From Diplosphaera chodatii (Eukaryota > Chlorophyta > Trebouxiophyceae > Prasiolales > Stichococcaceae): 64,000 bases of DNA. Made by a program: the position numbers and the translations under genes. Below are positions 23,495 to 34,588 of this stretch, in pieces; the first letter of the stretch is position 1, and every line of letters starts with the position of its first letter. Below the pieces are notes generated by a model. It saw nothing but the letters and a program-made list of their open reading frames with translations. It had not been told where the DNA came from and ran no database searches. Location of the stretch: the NCBI GenBank assembly GCA_032358165.1, contig JAALGY010000031.1:1-64000 (forward strand), in the 5' to 3' direction.

Positions 23495-25542
23495 ATGGGG
23501 GTGGGCGGCAACATCATCGGCCGCATGGGCGCGGCCCGCGAGTCCGCCTACTTCAAGCTAGAGCAGGTGCTATTTTGCATACTTCACGCACCTGGACGCC
23601 CTCACTGTAATATGCCCGTCACGCCCGCAAGCTGGGGCACATCAATGGCACGAGAATATGCCGCGCTGATGGCATGCTTCTGTGCTTGCACCCCACGCAG
23701 GAGGCGGAGCTGCAGCGGCACCGGCGGCGGCTGGTGCGGGAGGGGCACATCCAGGAGCTGGAGGGGGCGCGGCTGGGCGGCGCCGTTGGCCACGCCGCCA
23801 CCGACAGCTCCGCCAACTTCGAGGTGCGCCAGGATGCGGGGCTCGGACAGCGGTGCAGGCGTGTGTCTGCCGAACATGGCCAGTCGTCGCTCTCACCACT
23901 GCACATCCAAAAGCATGCTCTGCTGTACATTCTCAATATTGAATTGTGTGGCTGGTACATCTGCTGGTCACTGTGCACCTGTGTCCTTCAAATGGGTCCA
24001 GTACGCACAGTGCCTGCCTAAGCCCTCGATGCACTGGCAACGACTCAGTCAGATTCCTTCCTGACTGTCGTTCCTGTTCGTCGCCTGCTCAGGTGCTCGC
24101 AGAGATCCTGCAGCAGCGGGCGCGGGTGTACGACCCGCACGCCGCCTCGCGCAAGGACTTTGTCAGGTGCCTGCAGCTTTGCCGTCCTATTGCTGCCAGC
24201 TCACCGCACCACGCTGCTGCTGCTGCTGGTGCAGTCGCAGCCAGCACTGCAGGCCGCAGCGTGCAGCACGGAAGCCGTGCTATGGTTTGCGGCACACATG
24301 GCGTCGACGTGGCAACTAGCAATGGCAGCTGCACACCGCTTGTGCAGACTTCCCGAGCCCAGACATGCTGCTTGCAATGCTCGGGCTCTTGAATTCTAAC
24401 AGCTGCACGGATGGTGCGCCCCAGGCGCATCAAGGGCATGCCGGCGCGGCTGTCCGCGGCAGAGGTGGCGCGCTACCGGTCGTCCATGGCGGGCGCCGCC
24501 GCGCTGGTGGGCCACGTGCCCCGCCTCGCCCTGGGCGGCCGCAACCGCTACGGCCTCGCCGCCGCCGCCGCGCAGGTGTGGCCCAGGGTTTAGCAAGCTG
24601 CAGTCGGAGCCCGCCCAGTCAGAGCGGCCTGCAGTGGCTTGGCAGGGCCCCGCTTTGCGCTCCGCCGCAGCGTCTGCCGAGCAGCACCAGGCGTGCAGCG
24701 CCCGTGCTAGCATGCACGTGCCCACGCCGACGCCGTGCTGTGCAGGACCTGGCGGCGGCGGCGCCGGCGGCCATCTCGCCGGAGGCGGCGGAGGTGGCGC
24801 GCCGCTCCTACAACGCCGGCGTGCGCGCCCTCGCGTACGGCTCGTTGCTGGGTGCGCTGTGCTGCAGACACGAGGTTGGGAGGCCAGGGCGCTGGGCGAG
24901 CCACCCTGCCGCCAGTCTCGGGCGCTGTGGGTGTCAACCGACAGTCACGCCCTGCCGGGCAGTTGTGCATGTGCCATCAGCGCATCATGGAGCCGCCACT
25001 GACTGGTCTCACTGTCGAGTTTGTCGAAGTGCGTCTTGCGCCGCGCGTGCTGCAGGCTTCCTGGGCGTGGCGGCGGGCGCGACGCTGGCGGTGCGCGCGA
25101 TGGACGTGCACTCGCCCGCGGAGTTCCGGGATGCGGTGCGCTCGGCTGCGGAGCCCACCGCCGAGGCGCTGCGCTCGCGCGCTGCCGGCGTCAGATCCGC
25201 CATCCAGGCATGCGCTGTTCGTTGTCATGCGGAGGAGGCATGTGCTATGCCTACTTGATTGCTGAAGATGACCAGCACGTTGCACATGCCACACTTCACC
25301 CCTCCGCAGCTGCACACATGCATCCCCTTCGCAGCGCCGCAGCATCTCTCGTTGCAGTGCGGCTGCTGACGTGTGCGCCGGCATGGCTGCAGGCGTTCCT
25401 GGGGCTGGACCCAGAGGCGGCGGGCGACGAGGGGGCGGGCGGCGGCGGGTGGCAGCAGCGCCAGAGCCCGCCGGACAGCGAGCTGCAGAAGCGGCTGGCC
25501 AGCCGCTGGAACCCGCGCGTCGTCGGCAGCACCAGCCTGTAG
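23495..25542 (+). CDS. IF1-like motif joined to TMEM242-like membrane domain
   Basis: Seven exons give a 275-residue protein: 23495-23566, 23701-23823, 24093-24166, 24425-24575, 24746-24851, 25056-25207 and 25393-25542. Phases agree throughout, and the start has a strong context (CGCCACCATGG). Residues 8-45 (GRMGAARESAYFKLEQEAEL and following basic residues) resemble the inhibitory helix of mitochondrial ATPase inhibitor IF1, with the ExxYF-like core and a basic alpha helix. Residues about 163-205 (AGVRALAYGSLLGFLGVAAG, then LAVRAMDVHSPAEFRDAV) match the second membrane segment of TMEM242, which in animals helps assemble the ATP synthase c-ring and complex I. A weaker hydrophobic stretch precedes it. 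Location is therefore inferred to be the mitochondrial inner membrane. The intron at 25208-25392 appears to use a GC donor. The IF1 resemblance could be only a generic charged helix; the TMEM242 match is better. Confidence 0.72.
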
Positions 25543-26998
25543 CGGGCCGGGCCGCCAGCATTGGAGCCCGAACCCGCCGAGCAGCGGCAGGCGGCAGCTG
25601 ATCTTGTACAGATTCATTTGACAGGAGGCAGTTGTGCCTGACAAAGTGACAATGGGGTTGCTGTGTGTATACGAGTTGTCATGTACTGCATGTATCCAAC
25701 CGTAATTGATTCTAGGCGGCAGAGTTCTGTAGCGTGTGCTGGCACAGCCACGGTGTGTTTGCAATGCATGGCTGTTGTTGTGCGCAAGATTTTCGCAGCG
25801 GTGCGCATGCCAGTGTGGTTGTAGATAGTCGCCTTTCCTTGACCTGCCCTATCTGCTGCTTATCATGGCGAGCGGTGGAGGCGGAGGATTTTCAGCCAGA
25901 AGGCAGATTCAAATCTGGGCAGATCTCGCCCTGACTCATGAGTCATTGATCTGGTTTGCACAAGTCGCCCGTGGCTCATGCTCCGTGCCCCCCACAGTCG
26001 CACTGCTCAACAGCAAGTCAATTCACTTGCGAACATCAGAATCCGCCCAAATACAGCCGTCGGCAGCGAAGCGCAAGCCTAGTTGGACGGTGAGTTCCCC
26101 TGTCAACTTCACGATGCAGGCTTTCCGTGCAGTTTCTGCCGAGGTGCAACCCTACCTGTGCTCGGGTAGAGCAGCGGCTGCAGCCACAGGGCAGCACTGC
26201 TTTATGGCAGCTTTCCACTGGCGGTGTCGGTTGCGCGTCGGGGCCGCGGCGCCAGGAGTGCAACCGTTGCATGTTTTGTGGGGCTTGCATTCTGGACGTT
26301 GTAGATTTGGTGGCAGCCGGTTCAGGTAGCCCTTGGCACTGTCTGCGGCCAGATTCTACCAGTTTAGCAAGCTGATTCTGCCGCGAGCGTGTGTAATGTG
26401 AATCTGTGTCGCTCGGGTGCTGACGAGGACGGGTCCTCTTTGTTGTTGTGACACTGACTGGACACCTGTTGCTCACACAGGGTGCTCGGTTCTACACCAG
26501 CCTACGTGCCGCCTTGTCTGCCACCGGGCGCCTTTGCGGTCGCCCTTGAGTGCTCAGGTGCGCCCCGGCGGCTGGTGTCGTGCGGGGATCCGCTCGTGCA
26601 CAGGGCGCACTCCGCACCATGGGGTGCCTGTTGCCGTGCATGTGACTGAAGAACTTCGCTGCTGCATCTTTGGAAGCATTATCCATTGCGCAGCGACAGT
26701 TTGCGCACCGAGGCAGCGAGCCCGTGTCGGCCGGGGTGCCTGGGAAGTTGCCCAGCACCTGTGCTGTGCTGCCATTGCCAAGCGGCGGCAGCCCCGCGAT
26801 GCACGTCTGACATCCTCCGCTCAGCTGAGAATGTGACGAGAATTGGGTCATTATCTTGATCCGCGGCATGCCTGCCGCCTGGGGTCACATTTCGTGTGGG
26901 GTGACACACCCGCAGCCAGCTGTAAAGGGAAGCAACGTGGGCCGCAGCCGACGGACAGTGACCGAGGTCTGAGCTGTGTCACTGCTGCGACCCGCAGG
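25543..26998. other. intergenic, upstream of hexose symporter
   Basis: Contains the 3' region of the previous gene and the promoter of the symporter gene. The ATG of the symporter directly follows CCGCAGG, so a 5' untranslated intron may end there. TGTAA occurs near 26393 but is far from the previous stop. No further gene is supported. Confidence 0.45.
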
Positions 26999-29900
26999 AT
27001 GGGAGGCGGCGGACCCGTGGCGGACCTGCCGGGGCAGCGCACAGACCAGCATGAGGGCCGCTACACGCCCTACGTCGCCATGGTCACCCTGGTGGCGGTG
27101 CGTCCGCGCATGGTCGATTGCTGCCACTGCAAGCAGGCGGCTGCAGACTGGCGACACGCTGTTGACGCATGGCATTAGTGTCTCGAGTGGTTTTGCCCCT
27201 GATGTATGGCATGCCCTCATGCCATGTCCCCTTTCCCGCAGGCCTCTGGCGGCCTGATGTTCGGGTGAGAGCAGGGACATCTTGCTGTGGATTCTGTTGG
27301 GACGTGTGCACTGCTGACGGACTCTTCTGATCTGAGTCACAATGCACGGAGGCCACTGATGTTGTCGTGCCACAACTGTGGTACACGTTGTCATCTGCAG
27401 GTATGACAATGGTGTGTCTGGCGGCGTCAGCAACATGGACGCTTTCCTGGAGAAGTTCTACCCAAGTGCGCTTCCCTTCAGCTCTGCAGTGTCTGCCAAA
27501 CAGGCCCCCCCTGCTTCACACGCGAAGGTCACCACACCATGGCTGACAGCCCCTGTGACATTCGTGCGCAGGCGTGTTTGTTGCCAAGAACGCCGACAAC
27601 AGCGACAGCCCCTACTGCAAGTTCAACAACCAGAAGCTGCAGACGTTCACATCCTGCCTGTTCCTCGCCGGTACGGCCCGGCGTTGAACCCTGGCCTCGC
27701 AGTGGTCCAAGCTCATACTGGCGCTGCGCACTTTTGCTGCTGGAGCCATTTCCTGGTCGTCTTTGGCAGTGTCTGGTGGCATGTCGCTGACCACTGCCCC
27801 TGCTGGGGCCCACCAGTATTCCCTGGAGTGCGCAGGCCTGGTCGCCAGCTTCCCGGCGGCGTGGGTGACGAAGCACAAGGGCCGCAAGGTCTCCATGGTC
27901 ACGGCCGGCGCCGCGTACATGATTGGTGCGGTTCTGCCTTCTCATGCCCCTGCCTGGCGGCTGCTAGCCCTGAAAGTTGCGAACTTGAACTCTGCCAGTC
28001 ACTGGAGTTGCTGTAGCTGGACTGTCTCGACTGTGTCTGCGTCATGCAACTGCAGGCACCATCATTCTGGTGGCGGCAGAGGTTGAGGCGATGCTGTACA
28101 TCGGCCGCGCCATCCTGGGCTTTGGCGTCGGCTTCGCCATCCAGGTGCGTGCTGTGCTGTTCTGCCGCCGCCGCCAGTGCCGTATGCCACCACCAAGTGG
28201 CGTAGTGACACGCTGGAATGCATAGCACACCAACTGGCTTCTGTCCTCGTGACATTCCTGCTGTTGCTCTGCTGCAGTGCACGACCCGTGAGTCCTCAGA
28301 GTCCCCCCAGCGGCCGACTGGGTCCTGCCCCACCCTGTGCCATGTTGCTCGTCTGACTGAGGACACCTGCACTTCGCTTGCTGCCTGCAGTCCCGACCCC
28401 GCTGGTGCTCACAAGGTTCCTGTCTCACCTCCTGCTGCAGTGTACAACAGCGAGATGGCGCCAGCCAAGCTGCGCGGCGGCCTCAACATCCTGTTCCAGC
28501 TCATGGTCACCATAGGTCATTAACAAACTTAGTTTTGATCATTTTAATAGTATAACTATATTTTTATAAACATGTAATAAAGATAGTAATCACTCATAAA
28601 ACGCTTGGTATTCAGGTATCCTGGTCGCGCAACTCATCAACTACGGCACGCAGCACCACTCGTGGGGCTGGCGCGTGTCGCTGGCCATCGCCTTCGTGCC
28701 CGCCTTCATCCTGTTCTGGGGTGCGCGCCGCAGACCGACGTCCTGACGAGCAGCAGCGCCTCCCGCATGCGCCGCAGGATCGAGGCCGCTGCCGACAGCG
28801 TTGTTGCAGTGTCAGACGGGCGTTGTTGCAGTGTTCAGACGGGCGCCCCTGTTTTCTTCCTTGGCACCTGCGGCATCGACCTGGCCGTCCACTTCCTGCA
28901 AGGTCCCGCTGGGGCGGTGAAGCGGTGGTGACTGGGAGCTGTACCCCGCAGGCGGCATCCTGCTGCCGGAGACGCCCAACTCGCTGATCGAACGCGGCCA
29001 CCTGGACGAGGCGCAGCGCGTGCTGCGCAAGCTGCGCGGCACCGACAACATCCGCGTCGAGTACGAGGACATCCTGCTGGTGCGCCCCGCACGCCCGGCG
29101 GCGCAGCTGCGACGGCCTGCTGGTCGCACTTGTTGACAGCCGATGCGTGGTGGCACTCGACAGAGCTGTGATGGCACCAGCGGCGTGCAGCGCGGCGGCC
29201 CTGCTCGCACGACAGCATCGTGCTCCGCCACGGAATGCTCATGCACCGCTGGCCCGTGTCTGATCAGCGGTATACTCAGAATGTTGCCCCTGCCCCACAG
29301 GCGACGCAGGCCGCCAAGGAGGTGGGCGGCAATGCGTACGCCACGCTGCTGAAGCGCCAGTACCGCCCCCAGCTCATCATCACCATCCTGGTGCGCCACG
29401 CTTTCTTCAATGCTAGTCGCAGCGCTGTTTGGTTGCCTGCTGAGCAATGCTGCGAGACGCTCGCATGTCATGTGGAGCGCTGAGGTGGATCTTGCATCTG
29501 GAAAGGCGTGCGCTGTTGCTCCTGCAGATGCCCTTCTTCCAGCAGTTCACCGGCATCAACGCCATCATCTTCTACTCCCCCATCTTCTTCTCCACCCTGG
29601 GCTCCGGCGACAAGGCCTCCCTGCTGGCCTCGGTGCGCCGCCACCACTTCCCTCGCCACCACTCCGCGTTGTGTCTGCCTACGTCATGCGGAGGACACCT
29701 GGCAGCTGGGTTTCAGCCTGCATGGCACTCCAGCATGGCACTCCAGCGCCCGAGCCGCATGGCAGCACCCCTGCACTCTGGCCCTGTGCCGCCGCGCTGC
29801 CGAGGGAGGTCACTGACACCCCACACCCCGCCGCCCCCGCAGGTCATCGTGGGCGCCGTGAACGTGCTGTCCACCCTGGTCGCGGTGTTTGGCGTGGACC

Positions 29901-32232
29901 GCCTGGGCCGGCGCGTGCTGCTGCTGGAGGCGGGCGTGCAGATGTTCATCGCCGAGATCCTGGTCGCCATCCTGCTGGGCCACTACTTCGCCAGTGAGGG
30001 CTCCTGGAGCTCAGACATGCCGCCGCCATGCCTGCGTCGTGTGTCTGCAGACAGCACAGCACTGCGCGCAGCCCTGGTGGCGGCCATTTGTGCTAGGCCG
30101 CTGTCTTGCCAGTGTGTTGCCGTGTGCCGGAGTGTCATGTGTGTATGCATCTGTGAGGCTGCAGGCCCCCAGCAGCCTGCTGCATGCCCTGCTGTGAAGG
30201 TGTTGCTCTGTTGCCTGGCTGCAGGCGCCAGACGTGCTTAACATACTGTACTTGCAGCTGCTGCTGCTGCGTGACGTTTGTGGACTGTGTGCGCCTGCAG
30301 ACAGCGACGACCTGCCCAACTCCGTGGCCATCGGCGTGATCGTGCTCATCTGCGTGTTCGTGTCGGCGTTCGCCTGGTCCTGGGGCCCCCTGGGCTGGCT
30401 GGTGCGCCGCCGGCCTGTTGCCATGCTGCGTGTGCAATCCTGCGTGTCAATGGCGGGCCAGCTGTGCCGGATGCTTAATACCACACGCACCAGCTGGGGT
30501 GTTGCGCTGCCATCATGCTCTGTCGTGATATGTGGTTGTGGAGTCGGCAAATTCTGATGGCTTGCGCCTGCTTGCAGATCCCGTCTGAGATCCACCCGCT
30601 CGAGACCCGCTCAGCCGGCCAGGGCATCAACGTCTGTGTCAACCTGTGAGTGCTGCCGCTGGCTTGGTGCAATGGCTGTGGGGTTTGGGGTTTGAGCATG
30701 CTCCATGCAGAATGGGACTGCTGAACTGCCAGGCTGTGCGGATGCTTCTGGGGATTGATGCTATCAGGGCAATGGTGTTGTGAGCTGGCTGTCATGCTGC
30801 CTGCAGGCTGTTCACATTCTTGATCGCCCAGTGTTTCGTCTCCATGCTGTGTGCGGTGGGTCCCCAAAGGGCTCAGCTTGCCGTGACGCTTGCTGAGGCC
30901 GTTTGCTGATGCAGCCTGCACAATGGCTGTTGTTGACACCTATGTTGCTGCAGACTGCAAGGTTGAATGTGTTCTGACATCGACGCAGATGGAGTATGGA
31001 GTGTTCCTGTTCTTTGCGGGCTGGGTGGTCATCATGACGTGCGTACAGTCTGTGCATGGACTGCTCTATGTGCCAGCTCCACCTGCAGTGCCGTGGCTGT
31101 GAGCAGGGTAAGCTGCCGTGTAGAAGCTGGGCCCCGTGCTGACGCCGCTGATGCTGCCCGCAGGCTGTTCACCCTGTTCTTCATCGTGAGTCGTTCGGCA
31201 GCGATCCGCCTCCTCCCCGCTGCATTGCTGCTCCCAGCTCTGCCCTTCGTCACAGCATTGCTGCCAAGTTGTGTTCTGCATATCTGCAAGCACTGGTGCT
31301 GCCTATGGCTGCTACTTAATAGCCGCTGTAACACTTGCTGTTGATGCCCGCAGCCCGAGACCAAGGGCCTACTGATTGAGGATGTGCACGAGGTGTTTGC
31401 CGCCCACTGGTGAGCCCTGTAGCAGCACCCACGCCACGCACTCTTGTGCCGCAGCCTGCACGCGCTAGCATTTGCCAGGGCTCGGGGTGTGTCGCCGTCG
31501 GCGGGGCGCACCTGACTTGCTGACACCCCGAGGCTTCGACCATGCGCAGGTTCTGGAAGCGCACCGGTGTCGTGGCACACGTCAAGGTGTGTTGGCGCTG
31601 CCATCTCAGACATGCTGGGAAGTGATCGTTGCAAACAGCACAAGTCTGTCGAGGGCCCTGCGCCGGGCAGCTGCTGCATTGTGGGGGGGGGGGGGACTGA
31701 TGCTGTGTTCAGGCAGACGCTGTGTTGAACCAGAATCACAGCAGAGTTACATGGCCGAGTGTGCGCTCTGTGGGCGCTGCACAGCTGTGCTATGGACCTG
31801 TGTGCTCACCGTGTCGCTGCTGTGCCCACCCTGCAGGACATCGAGGGCCGGCCGTCCATGATCGGCAAGGTCAACGTGCTGCAGCAGGCGAGCATGGCGG
31901 CAGGCGCACCCGGCTCCAAGGTAACAATGAAAACACGTACATCACAGCCTACTTGGGCAAACCCACTGGGTCGTTGATGTCTGCAGCTGCTCAGTCAGGG
32001 CCCCGCCGCCGGGGCCTGCGCTGCGCTGCACAACGCCAGCGTGCGGTGCACATCAGGGCCACGCAACGCCCAACACCAGTTGGCTGGGCGCTGCGTGCGT
32101 GGGGTCCTGGTGCACGGTGTGCGCGCCCTGCTGATGTGAGTCGTCACCCTGCCGCAGGTCTCCATCGACCGACGCTCGCTGGGCGGACCCACTAAGTCGA
32201 TCACCGAGGAGCCCGGCGTGAACCGGCTGTGA
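26999..32232 (+). CDS. HUP: HUP1-like proton/hexose symporter (MFS)
   Basis: Plasma-membrane sugar transporter of the major facilitator superfamily, twelve membrane segments, closest in detail to Chlorella HUP proteins and plant STPs. About eighteen small exons can be read in order: [41 protein letters not shown], a [14 protein letters not shown] loop with the conserved cysteine, [27 protein letters not shown], and [20 protein letters not shown]. Then come [57 protein letters not shown] joined to [42 protein letters not shown], and a cytoplasmic tail ending [12 protein letters not shown] at 32230. The family signature motifs (GR[KR], PETxxxL, QQFTGIN, WGPLGWL, PETKG) are all present, so it should be functional. 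One intron (28516-28615) is strikingly AT-rich. Confidence 0.96.
28516..28615 (+). other. 100-base AT-rich intron in the symporter gene
   Basis: The intron lies between ...ACC ATA G and GT ATC CTG GTC, restoring glycine, so its borders are well fixed (GT at 28516, AG at 28615). By hand count it is about 23% G+C, while surrounding exons and all other introns of the gene are clearly GC-rich. The change in composition coincides with the splice sites. Confidence 0.85.
31682..31694 (+). repeat. poly-G tract in a symporter intron
   Basis: A run of about 13 G residues follows TTGT in a late intron of the symporter gene. It has no obvious role and is a place where sequencing errors are likely. Confidence 0.8.
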
Positions 32233-34588
32233 GGCGCGCCCGCAGCTCCAGCCGGGCAGCTACGGCGGGGCGGCCGGAAGCGAGCCGCCGCTGCGTGCCC
32301 GGGGCGGCGGCGGCTGCCGCGGCGCCTCAAGCTGAGCGGCGTCTGCAGCGCGGCTGGGCGGGCGCGGCAGCCGCCCGCCGCTGCTCTCATACTGGGTCCG
32401 AGCATGCAAGCAAGCAGGGAGATCTGATTCCCGCACACACACGACTACAGTACCTATCTGGTGCGGACGTAGACAGATGCGCATTCTACACCGCTGCTCC
32501 TGGCGGCAGGCAGATCATGGCCGTCAGCCACCCTGTATCAGCAGCACCACCGATTCGTGGGCATGGCATCTCTGTGCGCACTGCTGCCTGCTGTGCTGCA
32601 ATTCGCTGGATTGCATGCAAGGCACTGCAGTGCTGCAACCAACATACCTGCCAGTGGGTTTTTGCATTTTGGGCCCGGATGTCGCTGTCGTCATGCCACT
32701 CCACTGGACGTGCTTTGGCATATGATTTTGCTGCCGACAAGTGGTGTGTGTCCTTTGTGTGCGGTGTGCAGTCCTGTGCAACGTGGTGGTGTGCTGCTGG
32801 GGATGTGTTCTTACAATGTAAACCAGGCAGTTGCGCACATGCATGCCTCATGACTGTCTGCACATTGCACACAGCGCCATATACAACAGGTGCCGCATTC
32901 TGGCAGAGGCCAACGACTGCCACTGTCGGTAGTTCAAGAAGCAAGCATGGTGGCGGAGGCGGTTGCAGCAGCACTGCAACGGCGGAGCATATTTCTCGGC
33001 AGCGGACGGACATGCAGTAGTCTGTTTATCTCCCAACGAAGACTGACACACACGCAGGAAGCACATGCTTGGCAGTCCCGACACTGCCGGCGGCAACAGC
33101 GGCACAATGTTGAGACTGTCATACAAGCAGTCTTGCCGCACTCGAAATATGCTTCGCCCTGCCGAACCACCGCGGTTCAGCCTTGCGTGGCACATCCGGC
33201 AGCCGTGTCTCAGTGGCCGTTGTGAACACTCGCTCGTCATGCAGCTACCCCGTAGGAGGTGTGGGTGACATTGCTCGCGAGTGACGATTGAGCACTGGTG
33301 TCGCTTCGTCCTCAACTGCCGTGGGTTCGCAGCTCACTGGGCAAGCTGCTCCAGAGGGCAGATCCCGAGGGGGTGCAAAGTCCCAGTAGCGTTTCGCTCC
33401 CTTTCAGGTGTAGGAACCGCTTCCTACCCTCAGAGGCGGAGGGCAGGTTTACGAGAGGACGCAAAGCTAGGGGCGGGGCTGCGCCCTTTCAACCATGGGA
33501 AGTGCTTCCAGCCGCCAGCGGCCAATATTCCCCACACTCTCACACCACGTGATGGGGGTGACGAGATGGGGCGATCACAGGATCGAGGCCGTGAAGTGAG
33601 GCTGATGCGATCACAAAACGTCAATACGCCGCGCCTGGCAGCTCAAAGCGCAGCCACTGGTTCCCAAGAGTTGCCTTGCTCGGTCGCCGGCTGTCGGCGC
33701 GCAACATTCTGCCTGCATTGGGTGCAAGCGCGTAAGTGGGGCTGCTTGGCTGCCAGCTTCCGGCTGCTGCGCTACTGAAACAAGCGACGCCGCAGAGCAT
33801 ACCTCCAACCGTGAGTCCTCCGCATCTGCACTGCTGCTGGACTCTGCGCAGCATCTCACGCGCAGCATTGTGCCTTGAACTGTTACCGCCCTGCTGAGTC
33901 GGATGCTTTCCTGCGCCGGCAGCCAGCTTGCCAGTACTCCCGCTCAGCACGCTGAAGTGACCGTCTCCAATGTGATCCATGGAGCTCGACTCGCGCACTG
34001 TGTATGCGTGTGGTGCATGCGGTGCCTGACCGGGACAGCTGAAGGCAGGTTCATGATTCGGATCCGCTGACTGCACGACGTGAATGCGCGGTCACGGGAC
34101 GCCTTCTTGACTGCAGGGCGCCCAGGCATGCCCCATGGCGTATGCAAGGCTGCTTGAAGGTGAGGGCTCGGTGTGTGCTCGAAAGCGCCCTGATTTCCTG
34201 GTCATTCGGCTGTCGGAGGTTATGCGTGGCGATGCACGAACATCAGCACTGCGTACTGTAGTGCCCCAGGCGCATGCGGCTCAGCAAGGGACATTGCGCT
34301 GTAGCGCGCCACGCGATCGCACCACAGTGCACTTGGCTGCCCGGCGCCTGCGGTGTCCCAGACTTGGTCTCCGGGGCACTGTGGGTCACTTGGGGCGTCA
34401 GACCATGCGAGGCCCGTGACGACACCTCGGGAATCGGCCACAATATATGCGCGGTTTCAGTGCCGCCATCTGATGACCTCTGTGCTGTATCTCCGCCAGG
34501 ACAACCGGGACGTACATCTGCAAGCGGCAAGGTGCACAGCGCTTCACCAGGCGGAGGCGTTGTGGGCGTGACCGCAGCAGCCTCCGCG
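32233..34588. other. 2.3 kb intergenic spacer
   Basis: Lies between the symporter stop and the Raf-like kinase start. Both genes point right, so it holds one 3' end and one promoter. The section 33290-33640 differs from the rest: it is rich in short inverted repeats, including a perfect 7-base-pair hairpin at 33410-33427 (GTAGGAA, loop CCGC, TTCCTAC), and has no convincing frame. The remainder shows nothing recognisable. Confidence 0.5.

Noticed and set aside
34274..34588. Upstream extension of the Raf-like kinase frame
   Set aside because: The first 105 codons before MQQQQQ look like untranslated sequence and their first start codon has no support; kept only as an alternative.
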